Assembly (NCBI GenBank): GCA_013347225.1
Contig: CP054595.1
Coordinates: 2,166,415-2,230,414 of the forward strand
Direction: 5' to 3'
DNA: 64,000 nucleotides
Source: Candidatus Accumulibacter similis
GTDB lineage: Bacteria; Pseudomonadota; Gammaproteobacteria; Burkholderiales; Rhodocyclaceae
Shown one piece after another: positions 49,351 through 57,206 of the stretch. Numbering within the stretch: the first letter of the stretch is position 1; every line of letters starts with the position of its first letter. Made by a program: the position numbers and the translations under genes. The notes under the pieces are model-generated. The model searched no databases and was not told the origin of the DNA. It was given only the letters and a program-made list of their open reading frames with translations.

Positions 49351-50394
49351 CTACAGGCCATAGGCGGCGGCGAGCTCGGGGTCGCGTCGGGCGACCAGCC
49401 GCGCCAGGTCGACAATGACCTTCGCCTGTTTCCAGGTGGCATCGTCCTGCATCTTGCCGTCGATCGTCGCCACGCCGCTGCCGTCAGGCATCGCCTCGAG
49501 GATACGCTTGGCGAAGAGGACTTCCTTGATCTCGGGGCTGAAAACGCGCTTGGCGATGGCTATCTGGTTCGGTGCCAGCGACCAGGCACCCGAGCAGCCC
49601 ATCAGGAAGGCATTGCGGAACTGCGCCTCGCAGGCGGCTTCGTCCTTGAGGTCGCCAAACGGCCCGTAGAACGAGCGCAGACCATGTGCGACGGCTGCGT
49701 CGACCATGCGCGCGACCGTGTAATGCCAGAGGTCCTGCTGGAAGAAGGGGCGCTGCGCCTGGCCCGCCTCGGGGTCGGCGAGGACGCCGTAGCCCGGATG
49801 GCCGCCGCCGACGCGCGTCGTCTTCATGCCGCGGGAAGCCGCCAGATCGGCCGGGCCCAGGCTGAGGCCATGCATGCGCGGGCTGGCGCCGCAGATCGCC
49901 TCGACGTTGGTGACACCCTGCGCCGTCTCCAGCAGTGCGTGCAGCAGGATCGGCTTGCGCACCGCGTACTTCGCTTCCAGTAGCGCGACGTACTGATCGA
50001 CGAAATGGATGTCCCACGGTCCCTCGACCTTGGGAATCATGATCACGTCGAGTTTGTTGCCGACATGGCGGATGATCTGTTCAAGGTCATCGAGAACCCA
50101 TGGGCTGTTCAGCGCATTGACGCGCACCCACATCGCGGTGTCGCCGAAATCGTGCTGGCGCAACAGTTCGATGAAGCCGGAACGCGCCGCTTCCTTGGCG
50201 TCGATCGGGATCGCGTCCTCGAGGTTGCCGCACAGGACGTCGCACTGCCGGGCGGTCTCCGGCGCCTTGGCGCGAATCTTCTCGATGTGCGGCGGAAAGA
50301 AGTGGATCATCCTTTCGGGTCGTACCGGCAGTTCACGCAGGGGTTGCGGCGCACCGATGGCGAGCGGTTTGTAGAAATGGACGGGCAGTTTCAT
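49351..50394 (-). CDS. mcl: L-malyl-CoA/beta-methylmalyl-CoA/citramalyl-CoA lyase
   Basis: A 347-residue HpcH/CitE-family TIM-barrel lyase. [21 protein letters not shown] at the start, [16 protein letters not shown] with Glu/Asp metal ligands, [19 protein letters not shown], and [14 protein letters not shown]. It splits beta-methylmalyl-CoA to glyoxylate and propionyl-CoA. From memory, this sequence is closer to the trifunctional Chloroflexus enzyme, which also cleaves citramalyl-CoA, than to alphaproteobacterial Mcl1. Between mct and mch. Confidence 0.93.
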   Translation of the reverse strand: MKLPVHFYKPLAIGAPQPLRELPVRPERMIHFFPPHIEKIRAKAPETARQCDVLCGNLEDAIPIDAKEAARSGFIELLRQHDFGDTAMWVRVNALNSPWVLDDLEQIIRHVGNKLDVIMIPKVEGPWDIHFVDQYVALLEAKYAVRKPILLHALLETAQGVTNVEAICGASPRMHGLSLGPADLAASRGMKTTRVGGGHPGYGVLADPEAGQAQRPFFQQDLWHYTVARMVDAAVAHGLRSFYGPFGDLKDEAACEAQFRNAFLMGCSGAWSLAPNQIAIAKRVFSPEIKEVLFAKRILEAMPDGSGVATIDGKMQDDATWKQAKVIVDLARLVARRDPELAAAYGL

Positions 50395-50460
50395 GGCGTT
50401 TCCCCTGGTAGCAAGAAAGCGGATGGGTGCGGCGGCAGGAAGTGTCCTGCAGCGGTGGTG

Positions 50461-51681
50461 TCAGGCCGGTCCGGCAACGATGCGCGCGTCGTGCAGGCGG
50501 CCCACCTCGGCCTCGCTCAAGCCGAGAATGTCGAGCAGAATCTCGTCGGTGTGCTCGCCGAGCCTCGGCGCCGGCATCGCCGGCAGGCGCGGTACGCGGC
50601 TGAAGTCCAGCGGTGTCGCTGGCATCAGGTAGGAGCCGACGCCCGGCTGGTCGACCAGCGAAAACATCGGGTTGTCGGTCGAACAGTCCGGGTCGAGCGC
50701 GATCGCTTCACGCACGCTCCGGTACGGACCCCAGGTGACGCCATGCGCATCGAGGGTCTGCGCCGCCTCGGCGAGCGTGCGGGCATGAAACCACGGGTCG
50801 AGCAGGGCAGCGATCTGTTGCCGCGCCCGATAGCGGTTGCCTTCATTCTCGAGGTCGAGGCCGAGGCGGGCAGCGAGGGTGGCGATTGCCTCGCGCAGAC
50901 CGGTGGCCTTCAGCAGGCGGTGCCATTGCATGGCCGTCAGACCGACGATCATCACCCGCTTGCCGTCGAGCGTTGCGAAGTCGCGGCCGAAAGCGCCATA
51001 CAGATAGTTGCCCTGCCGCGGCCGGTCGCTGTCATTGACCATCACCTCGGCCAGCATGCCGAAATTGCCGAGCATGGCCAGCGCCACGTCCTTCAGCGCC
51101 AAGCGGACGAGTTGTCCTTCACCGCTCAGGCGCCGATGCCGCTCGGCGGCCAGCAGGCCGACGGCGATCATCTGGCCGCTGATGAAATCCCAGGCGGGGA
51201 AGACGTGATTGACCATTTCCGGCGAACTGATCGGTCCGGTCATCATCGGCAGGCCGACCTGCGGGTTCAGCGTGTAGTCCACCTCCGAGCTGCCGTCACG
51301 GCGTCCGCTGAGGTTGACCATGATGAGGTCCTGGCGGTGTGCCTGCAGCACCTCGTAAGCCAACCAGCCCCTGGCCGGGAAGTTGGTGCTGAACAGGCCG
51401 GCGTGCTCGCCCGGCGCGCAGATCAGCTGTGTCAGCAGCTCCTGTCCGCGCGGGAAGCGGAAATCGACGACGATCGACCGCTTGCCCTTGTTCAGACCGG
51501 CCCAGAACAGGCTGTGCCGGCCATCGAGGGTCAGTGGCCAGCGACCCTGGTCGAGGCCACCGCCAGGCGGGTCGAAGCGGATGACCTCGGCACCGAGTTG
51601 CGCGAGCGTCATCCCGCCGAGTGGTGCGGCGACGAAGGCCGATCCCTCGACGACTCGCAAACCCTTGAGTATTCCCTGCAT
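50461..51681 (-). CDS. mct: Mesaconyl-CoA C1-C4 CoA transferase (CoA-transferase family III)
   Basis: A 406-residue family III (CaiB/BaiF) CoA transferase. LKGLRVVEGSAFVAAPLGGMTLAQLGAEVIRFDP at the start, GLNKGKRSIVVDFRFP, and the ...LEDVALAM-type region KDVALAMLGNFGMLAEVM. The catalytic Asp of the family is within the conserved middle region. Length matches Chloroflexus Mct (about 400 residues). Linkage to mcl and mch points to intramolecular transfer from mesaconyl-C1-CoA to mesaconyl-C4-CoA. The function is inferred from family and context. Confidence 0.85.
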   Translation of the reverse strand: MQGILKGLRVVEGSAFVAAPLGGMTLAQLGAEVIRFDPPGGGLDQGRWPLTLDGRHSLFWAGLNKGKRSIVVDFRFPRGQELLTQLICAPGEHAGLFSTNFPARGWLAYEVLQAHRQDLIMVNLSGRRDGSSEVDYTLNPQVGLPMMTGPISSPEMVNHVFPAWDFISGQMIAVGLLAAERHRRLSGEGQLVRLALKDVALAMLGNFGMLAEVMVNDSDRPRQGNYLYGAFGRDFATLDGKRVMIVGLTAMQWHRLLKATGLREAIATLAARLGLDLENEGNRYRARQQIAALLDPWFHARTLAEAAQTLDAHGVTWGPYRSVREAIALDPDCSTDNPMFSLVDQPGVGSYLMPATPLDFSRVPRLPAMPAPRLGEHTDEILLDILGLSEAEVGRLHDARIVAGPA

Positions 51682-52812
51682 TGCCGGCTTGACCCCCCGT
51701 TTCAGATAGCGCCGGCATTGCCCGGCCGCTCCTCGGCCGCCGGTGGGCCTGCAGCGATCGCCGCACGCCGGGCACGGCCGGCAGGCCGATCGATTGGCGT
51801 GTGCCACCCGGCGCCAAAGCAAGCCTCGCAGTATAGTTTCAAAAGGCGGTCGCCGGTATAAGTGGCGACGCCTTGGCAATGGACGCGACCCGCAAGGGTG
51901 CGGGCATCGGGGGCGCGTCGGTGGCCTGGGGCCGTCCTGCGTGCACTCGGATGGGCCTGGCGCGAGGCGTCAGCAGCATCGGCGCCGGCATGAGCGGGAG
52001 ATCCGAAACCCGCCTGGAAAAGTGGTCAGGCATGGTCTATAGTGGTTCCAGTCTTGCGGGAACGGTCGGGCAGTCCATCGTCGTGTCGGCGCGAAGCCAC
52101 CGTGGAACCTGCAGAGGCGGCAGTCGGCTGCTGCGCGAAGGGCCCTGGCGGGCGGTCACGCAGTACGCAGGCACGAGTCGCAACGGCGTTGGCTTGGCAG
52201 TCGCAGGCGTCTCGGGCGCCGGCAATGGCATTTGGGGGGGGCGAGCGAAGTCCGGGGCTGCAGGTGGCCCGGCGAGGACGCCGCTTGCCGGACAGCAATA
52301 CTTGCGAGTCGAAGGTGGAACCTGACCGGCGAAGAAGGAGCCAGGGAGCAGCCTGTCGTTGGCGGGCGGGAGCGGCTTGTCCTCGTTTCCGTTCCGACCT
52401 CGCCGGATGCCGTCGCGCGCCAGCCCGGGCTTCTGCCGGCGACCGTTCGCCAGCCTGGGTCGCCAGCCGATGCCGTTGCCGGTTGCCGGCAGCGCCGTGT
52501 ACGGCCAAGTCGCTGGCGGCGCTTCCTCCTCCCCGTCCCGGGGACGTGGCCGGCGCATTCAGGGCGACGCCAGCACGCGGCGGCGATGGCCGTCCTGGAA
52601 TCGCTCGCGCCGGCCGGCAGAGGTCGCGGGCCGCAGCGGGCGGCAGCTTGCCCGCCCCTTTCGGCGTGGCGGGCTGCGATCCGGCAGCCATCCTTTCCCT
52701 ATCCCCGACCCCTCTGCCGATTGCGGGCGAGGGATTGGTCGTGCGTCGCTGGCGCGACTGGCACGCGAATGACGTATTCCCCTGACCTCAGAAACGATTA
52801 CGGAGGCAACAC
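51682..52812. other. 1.1-kb gap between the divergent carbon-assimilation operons
   Basis: No recognisable gene on either strand. Frames up to ~220 codons exist but are arginine/proline/alanine-rich and without binding sites. A sigma-70-like promoter at 52015-52043 points right. GGTGGAACCTG-like words occur near 52108 and 52314, and a low-quality inverted repeat CCCCTCTGCC/GGGCGAGGG lies near 52710-52735. The window operons start in opposite directions from this gap, so it should contain both control regions. Confidence 0.5.
52015..52043 (+). promoter_or_regulatory. Sigma-70-like promoter inside the divergent gap
   Basis: TGGAAA (52015-52020), 17 bases, TATAGT (52038-52043). The start would be near 52050, more than 750 bases before the first gene it faces, so the transcript would have a long leader or be a separate RNA. 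Confidence 0.45.
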
Positions 52813-54255
52813 ATGAAGCTCACGCTGACCCCTGACGAACTCAACGCCTGCTATGGCGAGCTGCACGAGGCGAATGCAGCCTTCAAGGGGCATTACCCCG
52901 CGGATTCCTCCGAGAGGCAGCCGGTACACACGGTTTACGGCGGGGCCAATCTGTTCAAGGCCGGGTTTGCCGGCAAACTCGGCGAGGTGGCGCTGAAGAC
53001 CCTCGACACCTATGCGCCGAACTATCACGTTTTCGCCCGCGTTCTCGGTTTGCCGGGTGCGGAGACCCTGCCCAGCAACCCGGTCGAAATCGACAGCCTG
53101 ACCCGGGCGCTGGAAAGCAACCCGGAGCAGGTGCGCGAGATCAAGCAGGCTGCCTGGCTGGCATTCACCGTCTATAACCGGGTCGTCAAGAAGCTGCGGA
53201 CCGAGCCCATCGAGGACAACCGCATCGACTTCGAGGATGGCTACGGCAATCGGCCGGACGACGAGGAGGATGGTCATGCCGTCGCCGCAGCGGACGAGGT
53301 CGCCAAGGGGATGAGCGAGAGCGTCCTCTCGCCGTTCATCGGCATTCGCATCAAGACCTTCTCCGACGAGTGCAAGGTGCGCTCGATCCGCACGCTCGAC
53401 ATCTTCCTCACACGGCTGGCACAGAAGACCGGCAGCCGCTTGCCGGAGAACTTCATCGTCACCCTGCCCAAGGTGACGACTCCGGAGCAGGTGTCGGCCT
53501 GTGCCGGCATTCTGGCAAGGCTCGAGGCGCGGCTGGGTTATCCGAAGGACTCGCTGCGCATGGAGATCATGATCGAGACGACCCAGTCGATCATCAACCA
53601 CCGCGGCGAGAACACGGTGCCGCTGCTCGTTGCAGCCGCTGCCGGCCGCTGCCGGTCGGCGATCTTCGGCACATACGATTACACCGCCTCGTGCAACATC
53701 ACGGCCGCGCACCAGAGCCACACCCACCCCTCGTGCGACTTCGCCCGCCACGTGCTGCAGGTCAGCCTCGCCGGTACCGGCATCACGATCAGCGATGGCG
53801 CGACCACCAGCATGCCGATCGGGCCGCACAAGGCCTCCGCGGGGTCCGCCCTTTCGCCACAGCAGCTGGACGAGAACCGCGCCGTCGTGCACGGCGCCTG
53901 GAAGCTGCATTACGACAACATCATGCACTCGCTGCAGCATGCCTACTATCAGGGATGGGACCTCAACCCCGGGCAGCTGCCGGTGCGCTATGCGGCGGTC
54001 GACACCTTTTTCCTCAGCGGGCTGCAGGATGCCTCGGCGCGGCTGAATGCCTTCCTGAACAAGGCAGCACAGGCGACGCTGGTGGGCAACACTTTCGACG
54101 ACGCGGCCACCGGTCAGGGGCTGCTGAACTTCTTCCTGCGCGGCATGGCCTGCGGTGCCATCACGGAGCAGGAAGTGCTGGCAACGGGGATCACTCTGGA
54201 CGAACTGCGCTCGCGTTCGTTTGTCCGCATCGTCAATAACCGGACACGGCAATAG
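52813..54255 (+). CDS. DUF6986 family TIM-barrel protein (HpcH/CitE-like)
   Basis: A 480-residue protein. RIDFEDGYGNRPDDEEDGHA, FIGIRIKTFSDE, LPKVTTPEQV, and IMIETTQSIIN with SAIFGTYDYTASCNI are the DUF6986 pattern, related to citrate-lyase-beta/malyl-CoA lyase barrels with conserved Glu/Asp metal ligands. Start at 52813 with GGAGG 7 bases upstream. Heads the EMC operon. The reaction is unknown; cleavage or hydrolysis of a malyl-, citramalyl- or methylmalyl-CoA is an attractive guess from context. Confidence 0.8.
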   Translation: MKLTLTPDELNACYGELHEANAAFKGHYPADSSERQPVHTVYGGANLFKAGFAGKLGEVALKTLDTYAPNYHVFARVLGLPGAETLPSNPVEIDSLTRALESNPEQVREIKQAAWLAFTVYNRVVKKLRTEPIEDNRIDFEDGYGNRPDDEEDGHAVAAADEVAKGMSESVLSPFIGIRIKTFSDECKVRSIRTLDIFLTRLAQKTGSRLPENFIVTLPKVTTPEQVSACAGILARLEARLGYPKDSLRMEIMIETTQSIINHRGENTVPLLVAAAAGRCRSAIFGTYDYTASCNITAAHQSHTHPSCDFARHVLQVSLAGTGITISDGATTSMPIGPHKASAGSALSPQQLDENRAVVHGAWKLHYDNIMHSLQHAYYQGWDLNPGQLPVRYAAVDTFFLSGLQDASARLNAFLNKAAQATLVGNTFDDAATGQGLLNFFLRGMACGAITEQEVLATGITLDELRSRSFVRIVNNRTRQ

Positions 54256-54294
54256 ACACCGCTCCGGAACCACGCAAGCAGAAAGGAATGAGTG

Positions 54295-55974
54295 ATGACT
54301 GAGGTCAACTGCGGGATCCAGGGGGGGTTGCCGTATCTCGATGCAGCCGATGCGGCGATCGGGAAAGCGCTGGGCTGGATGAAGCAGCGGTGCATGGGCA
54401 GCAAGGGCGTGTCGAACGAGAAACTCGACGAGCACCAGATGGCCAGTTTCGATCTGGCCTGGTGTGCCGCCGAAGCGACCGCGGCGCGTTTTGCCGCGGA
54501 CTACGCCGCCAGGGTGGTGGCTGCCGGCCAGCAGGGCGGCGGCGTCTGCCTCGAGGAGCGGATGGCGCTGGCGTTCTGCGCCGAGGCACTGCAGAACATT
54601 CACAACCGGTTGTGGGCGAGACCGCAGAGTTTCGGTCTGAGCGAGGCGGATGTCGCCGCGCTGGCTTCCTCCGGCCTCAGCCGTTTCTGCCAGTTGCAGC
54701 TCGACGCCGCTCACCTCGAAGCGCTCGGCCGTGACGTCATGGCGCTGAATGGGGCCAGCGGCGCCTACATGCTCAGCGATGATGCGACCATGATGCAGGA
54801 TTCGTTCCGCAAGCTGGCGACGAACGTGGTGATGCCGCTGGCCGAGGAAATCCATCGCCACGACCGGATCATCCCGCAGGAGATTCTCGAGCCGCTGACC
54901 GAGATGGGCTGTTTCGGCCTGTCGATCCCCGAGCGCTACGGCGGCATCCAGAGCGACGATCATGAAGACAACATGGGGATGATCGTCGTCACCGAAGAAC
55001 TGTCGCGGGGCTCGCTCGGTGGCGCCGGCAGCCTGATCACGCGACCGGAGATACTCAGCCGGTCGCTGCTCAAGGGCGGCACCGAGGCGCAGCGCGAGAA
55101 GTGGCTGCCACGGGTGGCGATGGGCGATCCGCTGTGCGCCATCGCCGTCACCGAGCCGGATACCGGTTCGGACGTCGCCGCCATGCGCCTCAAGGCCAGC
55201 AAGTGCGAGGGCGGCTGGATCCTCGACGGGGTCAAGACCTGGTGCACGATGGCCGGCAAGGCCGGCGTCCTGCTCGTCCTCGCCCGCTCCAACCCCGACC
55301 GCTCGCTGGGCCACAAGGGGCTCAGCATGTTCCTGGTCGAGAAGGATTCGTACGCGGGTCACGACTTCGAGTACCGCCAGCCCGGAGGAGGCGTTCTCAG
55401 CGGCCGCGCGATCGCCACCATCGGCTACCGCGGAATGCATTCCTACGAGGTCTTCTTCGACCACGTCTTCGTGCCCGACGAAAACCTGGTCGGGGGGCCG
55501 GAGGGCGAGGGCAAGGGTTTCTACTTCACCATGGCCGGCTTTGCCGGTGGTCGCATCCAGACCGCTGCGCGGGCCATTGGCGTCATGCAGGCAGCGTTCG
55601 AGAAGGCGGTTTCCTACGCCCAGGAGCGCAAGGCATTCGGCAAGCCGATCGGCGACTTTCAGCTGACGCGCGTCAAGCTGGCGCGCATGGCGACGCTGCT
55701 GACCGTCTCGCGTCAATTCACCTATGCCGTCGGTCGGCTGATGGACCAGGGTCAGGGGCAGATGGAAGCGAGCATGGTCAAGCTGTTTACCTGCCGCACC
55801 GCCGAGTGGCTGACACGCGAGGCGATGCAGATTCACGGCGGCATGGGTTATGCCGAGGAGACGGCCGTCAGCCGCTACTTCCTGGATGCGCGGGTGCTGT
55901 CGATCTTCGAGGGCGCGGAGGAAACCCTGGCCCTGAAAGTCATTGCCCGTTCATTGATCGACGCCGTCCAGTAG
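54295..55974 (+). CDS. mcd: (2S)-methylsuccinyl-CoA dehydrogenase
   Basis: A 559-residue acyl-CoA dehydrogenase with an N-terminal extension of ~150 residues (LPYLDAADAAIGKALGWMKQ) that separates Mcd from ordinary dehydrogenases. The core has LATNVVMPLAEEIHRHD, AVTEPDTGSDVAAMRL, TMAGFAGGRIQTAARAIG and HGGMGYAEE. It oxidises methylsuccinyl-CoA to mesaconyl-C1-CoA with FAD. Start at ATG 54295 with AAAGGA upstream. Second gene of the operon. Confidence 0.93.
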   Translation: MTEVNCGIQGGLPYLDAADAAIGKALGWMKQRCMGSKGVSNEKLDEHQMASFDLAWCAAEATAARFAADYAARVVAAGQQGGGVCLEERMALAFCAEALQNIHNRLWARPQSFGLSEADVAALASSGLSRFCQLQLDAAHLEALGRDVMALNGASGAYMLSDDATMMQDSFRKLATNVVMPLAEEIHRHDRIIPQEILEPLTEMGCFGLSIPERYGGIQSDDHEDNMGMIVVTEELSRGSLGGAGSLITRPEILSRSLLKGGTEAQREKWLPRVAMGDPLCAIAVTEPDTGSDVAAMRLKASKCEGGWILDGVKTWCTMAGKAGVLLVLARSNPDRSLGHKGLSMFLVEKDSYAGHDFEYRQPGGGVLSGRAIATIGYRGMHSYEVFFDHVFVPDENLVGGPEGEGKGFYFTMAGFAGGRIQTAARAIGVMQAAFEKAVSYAQERKAFGKPIGDFQLTRVKLARMATLLTVSRQFTYAVGRLMDQGQGQMEASMVKLFTCRTAEWLTREAMQIHGGMGYAEETAVSRYFLDARVLSIFEGAEETLALKVIARSLIDAVQ

Positions 55975-56016
55975 GGGCTGCAGCCGCCACGGCGCGTTTC
56001 GCAAGAGGAGCTTTCA

Positions 56017-57204
56017 ATGTCGCAGGCAATTCGTTTCCGACCGCAGGTCGAACTCGCACGGACGGTCGGGGTGGACGTCGGCAAGGTCCGCCATCCGCAC
56101 TATGGCCGCTATCTCGAGGAGTTCGAGCCCGGACAGGTTTTCGTTCACCCGCGTGGTTTCACCTTCTTCCGGGCGCAGATGGAAGCGTTCGCGCGGACCT
56201 ACATGCAGTGCAATCCGCTCTACCTGAACGAGGAGTTCGCGCGGGCGAGCGGTTTCGCCGCTTTGCCGGCGTCGCCGCAGATGGTCTTCAACGTCGTTCT
56301 CTCGCTGGGCGTGCAGAACGATTCGGAGAAGGCGATGGCCAACCTTGGCTACTACGATGCGCAGTATCTGCGGCCCGTGCATGCGCAGGATACGATCCGC
56401 TCGCTGACCAAGGTCATCGACCGCAAGGAGCGCGGCGCCGGCAAGCCGGGGATCGTCACCATCCGCACGCTGGGAATCAACCAGCACGACGAGGTCGTGC
56501 TGCAGTACCAGCGCAAGATCATGGTCGCCGGGCAGGGCGGGCGGCCGCCGACGACACCATTGCCGCCGTCGGCGGACGGGCGGATGCCAGCCTTTCCGTG
56601 GGTCGATGAGGCCGAGGTCTTCCTGCCGCGTTTTCCGGATGTCCTGCCCGCCGGGCTCACCGGCCCGAGTTCCTGCTGCGAGGATTTCACGGTCGGCGAG
56701 ATCATCGTCCATGCCAACGGCCGCACCATCACCGACGAGCATCTGCCGCTGACCTATGCGGTGGGCAACACCCATCCGCTGCACTTCGACCGCGTCTTCA
56801 GCTCCGGCCTGTCTGGCAAGATGAGCGGTGACCCGATCGTCTATGGCGGTCTCGTCTTCGCCTGGCTCGAAGGACTCGCCAGTCGCGATGTCAGCGACAA
56901 CAGCGTCTGGGAACTCGGTTTCACCGAGGGCTACCACACGCAGCCGTCGATCGCCGGCGACACCGTCGCGGCGCTGTCGCGGGTACTGGCGAGCGAAGAC
57001 GCTCCGGGCGAACTTGCTGCCCGCTTCGGGATCGTCAGCTTCCAGCTCATCGGCGTCAAGAACGTCAGCGCCGCCGCGGCGCTGGCGAAGCATGGCGCCG
57101 ACCTGTTCATCAAGGAGAACGACAAGAAGGATCTCGGCAAGGAAAAGATCGACGAGAAGATTTTTGAGATCGAGAGGCGCCTCTTGATCAGAAAGAGGAG
57201 ATAG
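56017..57204 (+). CDS. Second double-hotdog MaoC-like hydratase
   Basis: A 395-residue protein with two hotdog (MaoC-like) domains: residues ~20-165 (YGRYLEEFEPGQVFVHPRGFTFF) and ~220-365 (CCEDFTVGEIIVHANGRTITDEHL, HPLHFDR, VYGGLVFAW). It ends in a charged tail (KENDKKDLGKEKIDEKIFEIERR). It is a distant paralogue of Mch and sits between mcd and ecm, where EMC pathway mch genes may lie. It could be a mesaconyl-CoA hydratase or a hydratase for another intermediate. Confidence 0.75.
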   Translation: MSQAIRFRPQVELARTVGVDVGKVRHPHYGRYLEEFEPGQVFVHPRGFTFFRAQMEAFARTYMQCNPLYLNEEFARASGFAALPASPQMVFNVVLSLGVQNDSEKAMANLGYYDAQYLRPVHAQDTIRSLTKVIDRKERGAGKPGIVTIRTLGINQHDEVVLQYQRKIMVAGQGGRPPTTPLPPSADGRMPAFPWVDEAEVFLPRFPDVLPAGLTGPSSCCEDFTVGEIIVHANGRTITDEHLPLTYAVGNTHPLHFDRVFSSGLSGKMSGDPIVYGGLVFAWLEGLASRDVSDNSVWELGFTEGYHTQPSIAGDTVAALSRVLASEDAPGELAARFGIVSFQLIGVKNVSAAAALAKHGADLFIKENDKKDLGKEKIDEKIFEIERRLLIRKRR

Positions 57205-57206
57205 TC

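Noticed and set aside
52757..52775. A second sigma-54-like element (TGGCACG then TGACG) before the DUF6986 gene
   Set aside because: The -24 half is perfect but the -12 half lacks the required TTGC, so it probably arises by chance.
52050..52800. Structured RNA such as RNase P RNA or tmRNA in the long gap
   Set aside because: The universal words expected (for example GAGGAAAGTC and ACAGAA for RNase P RNA, or the tRNA-like ends of tmRNA) are absent.
52798..55836. A 1012-codon open frame on the minus strand
   Set aside because: It lies opposite the DUF6986 and mcd genes, is rich in His/Arg/Asp/Ala typical of the shadow of a high-GC gene, and has no binding site or family resemblance.
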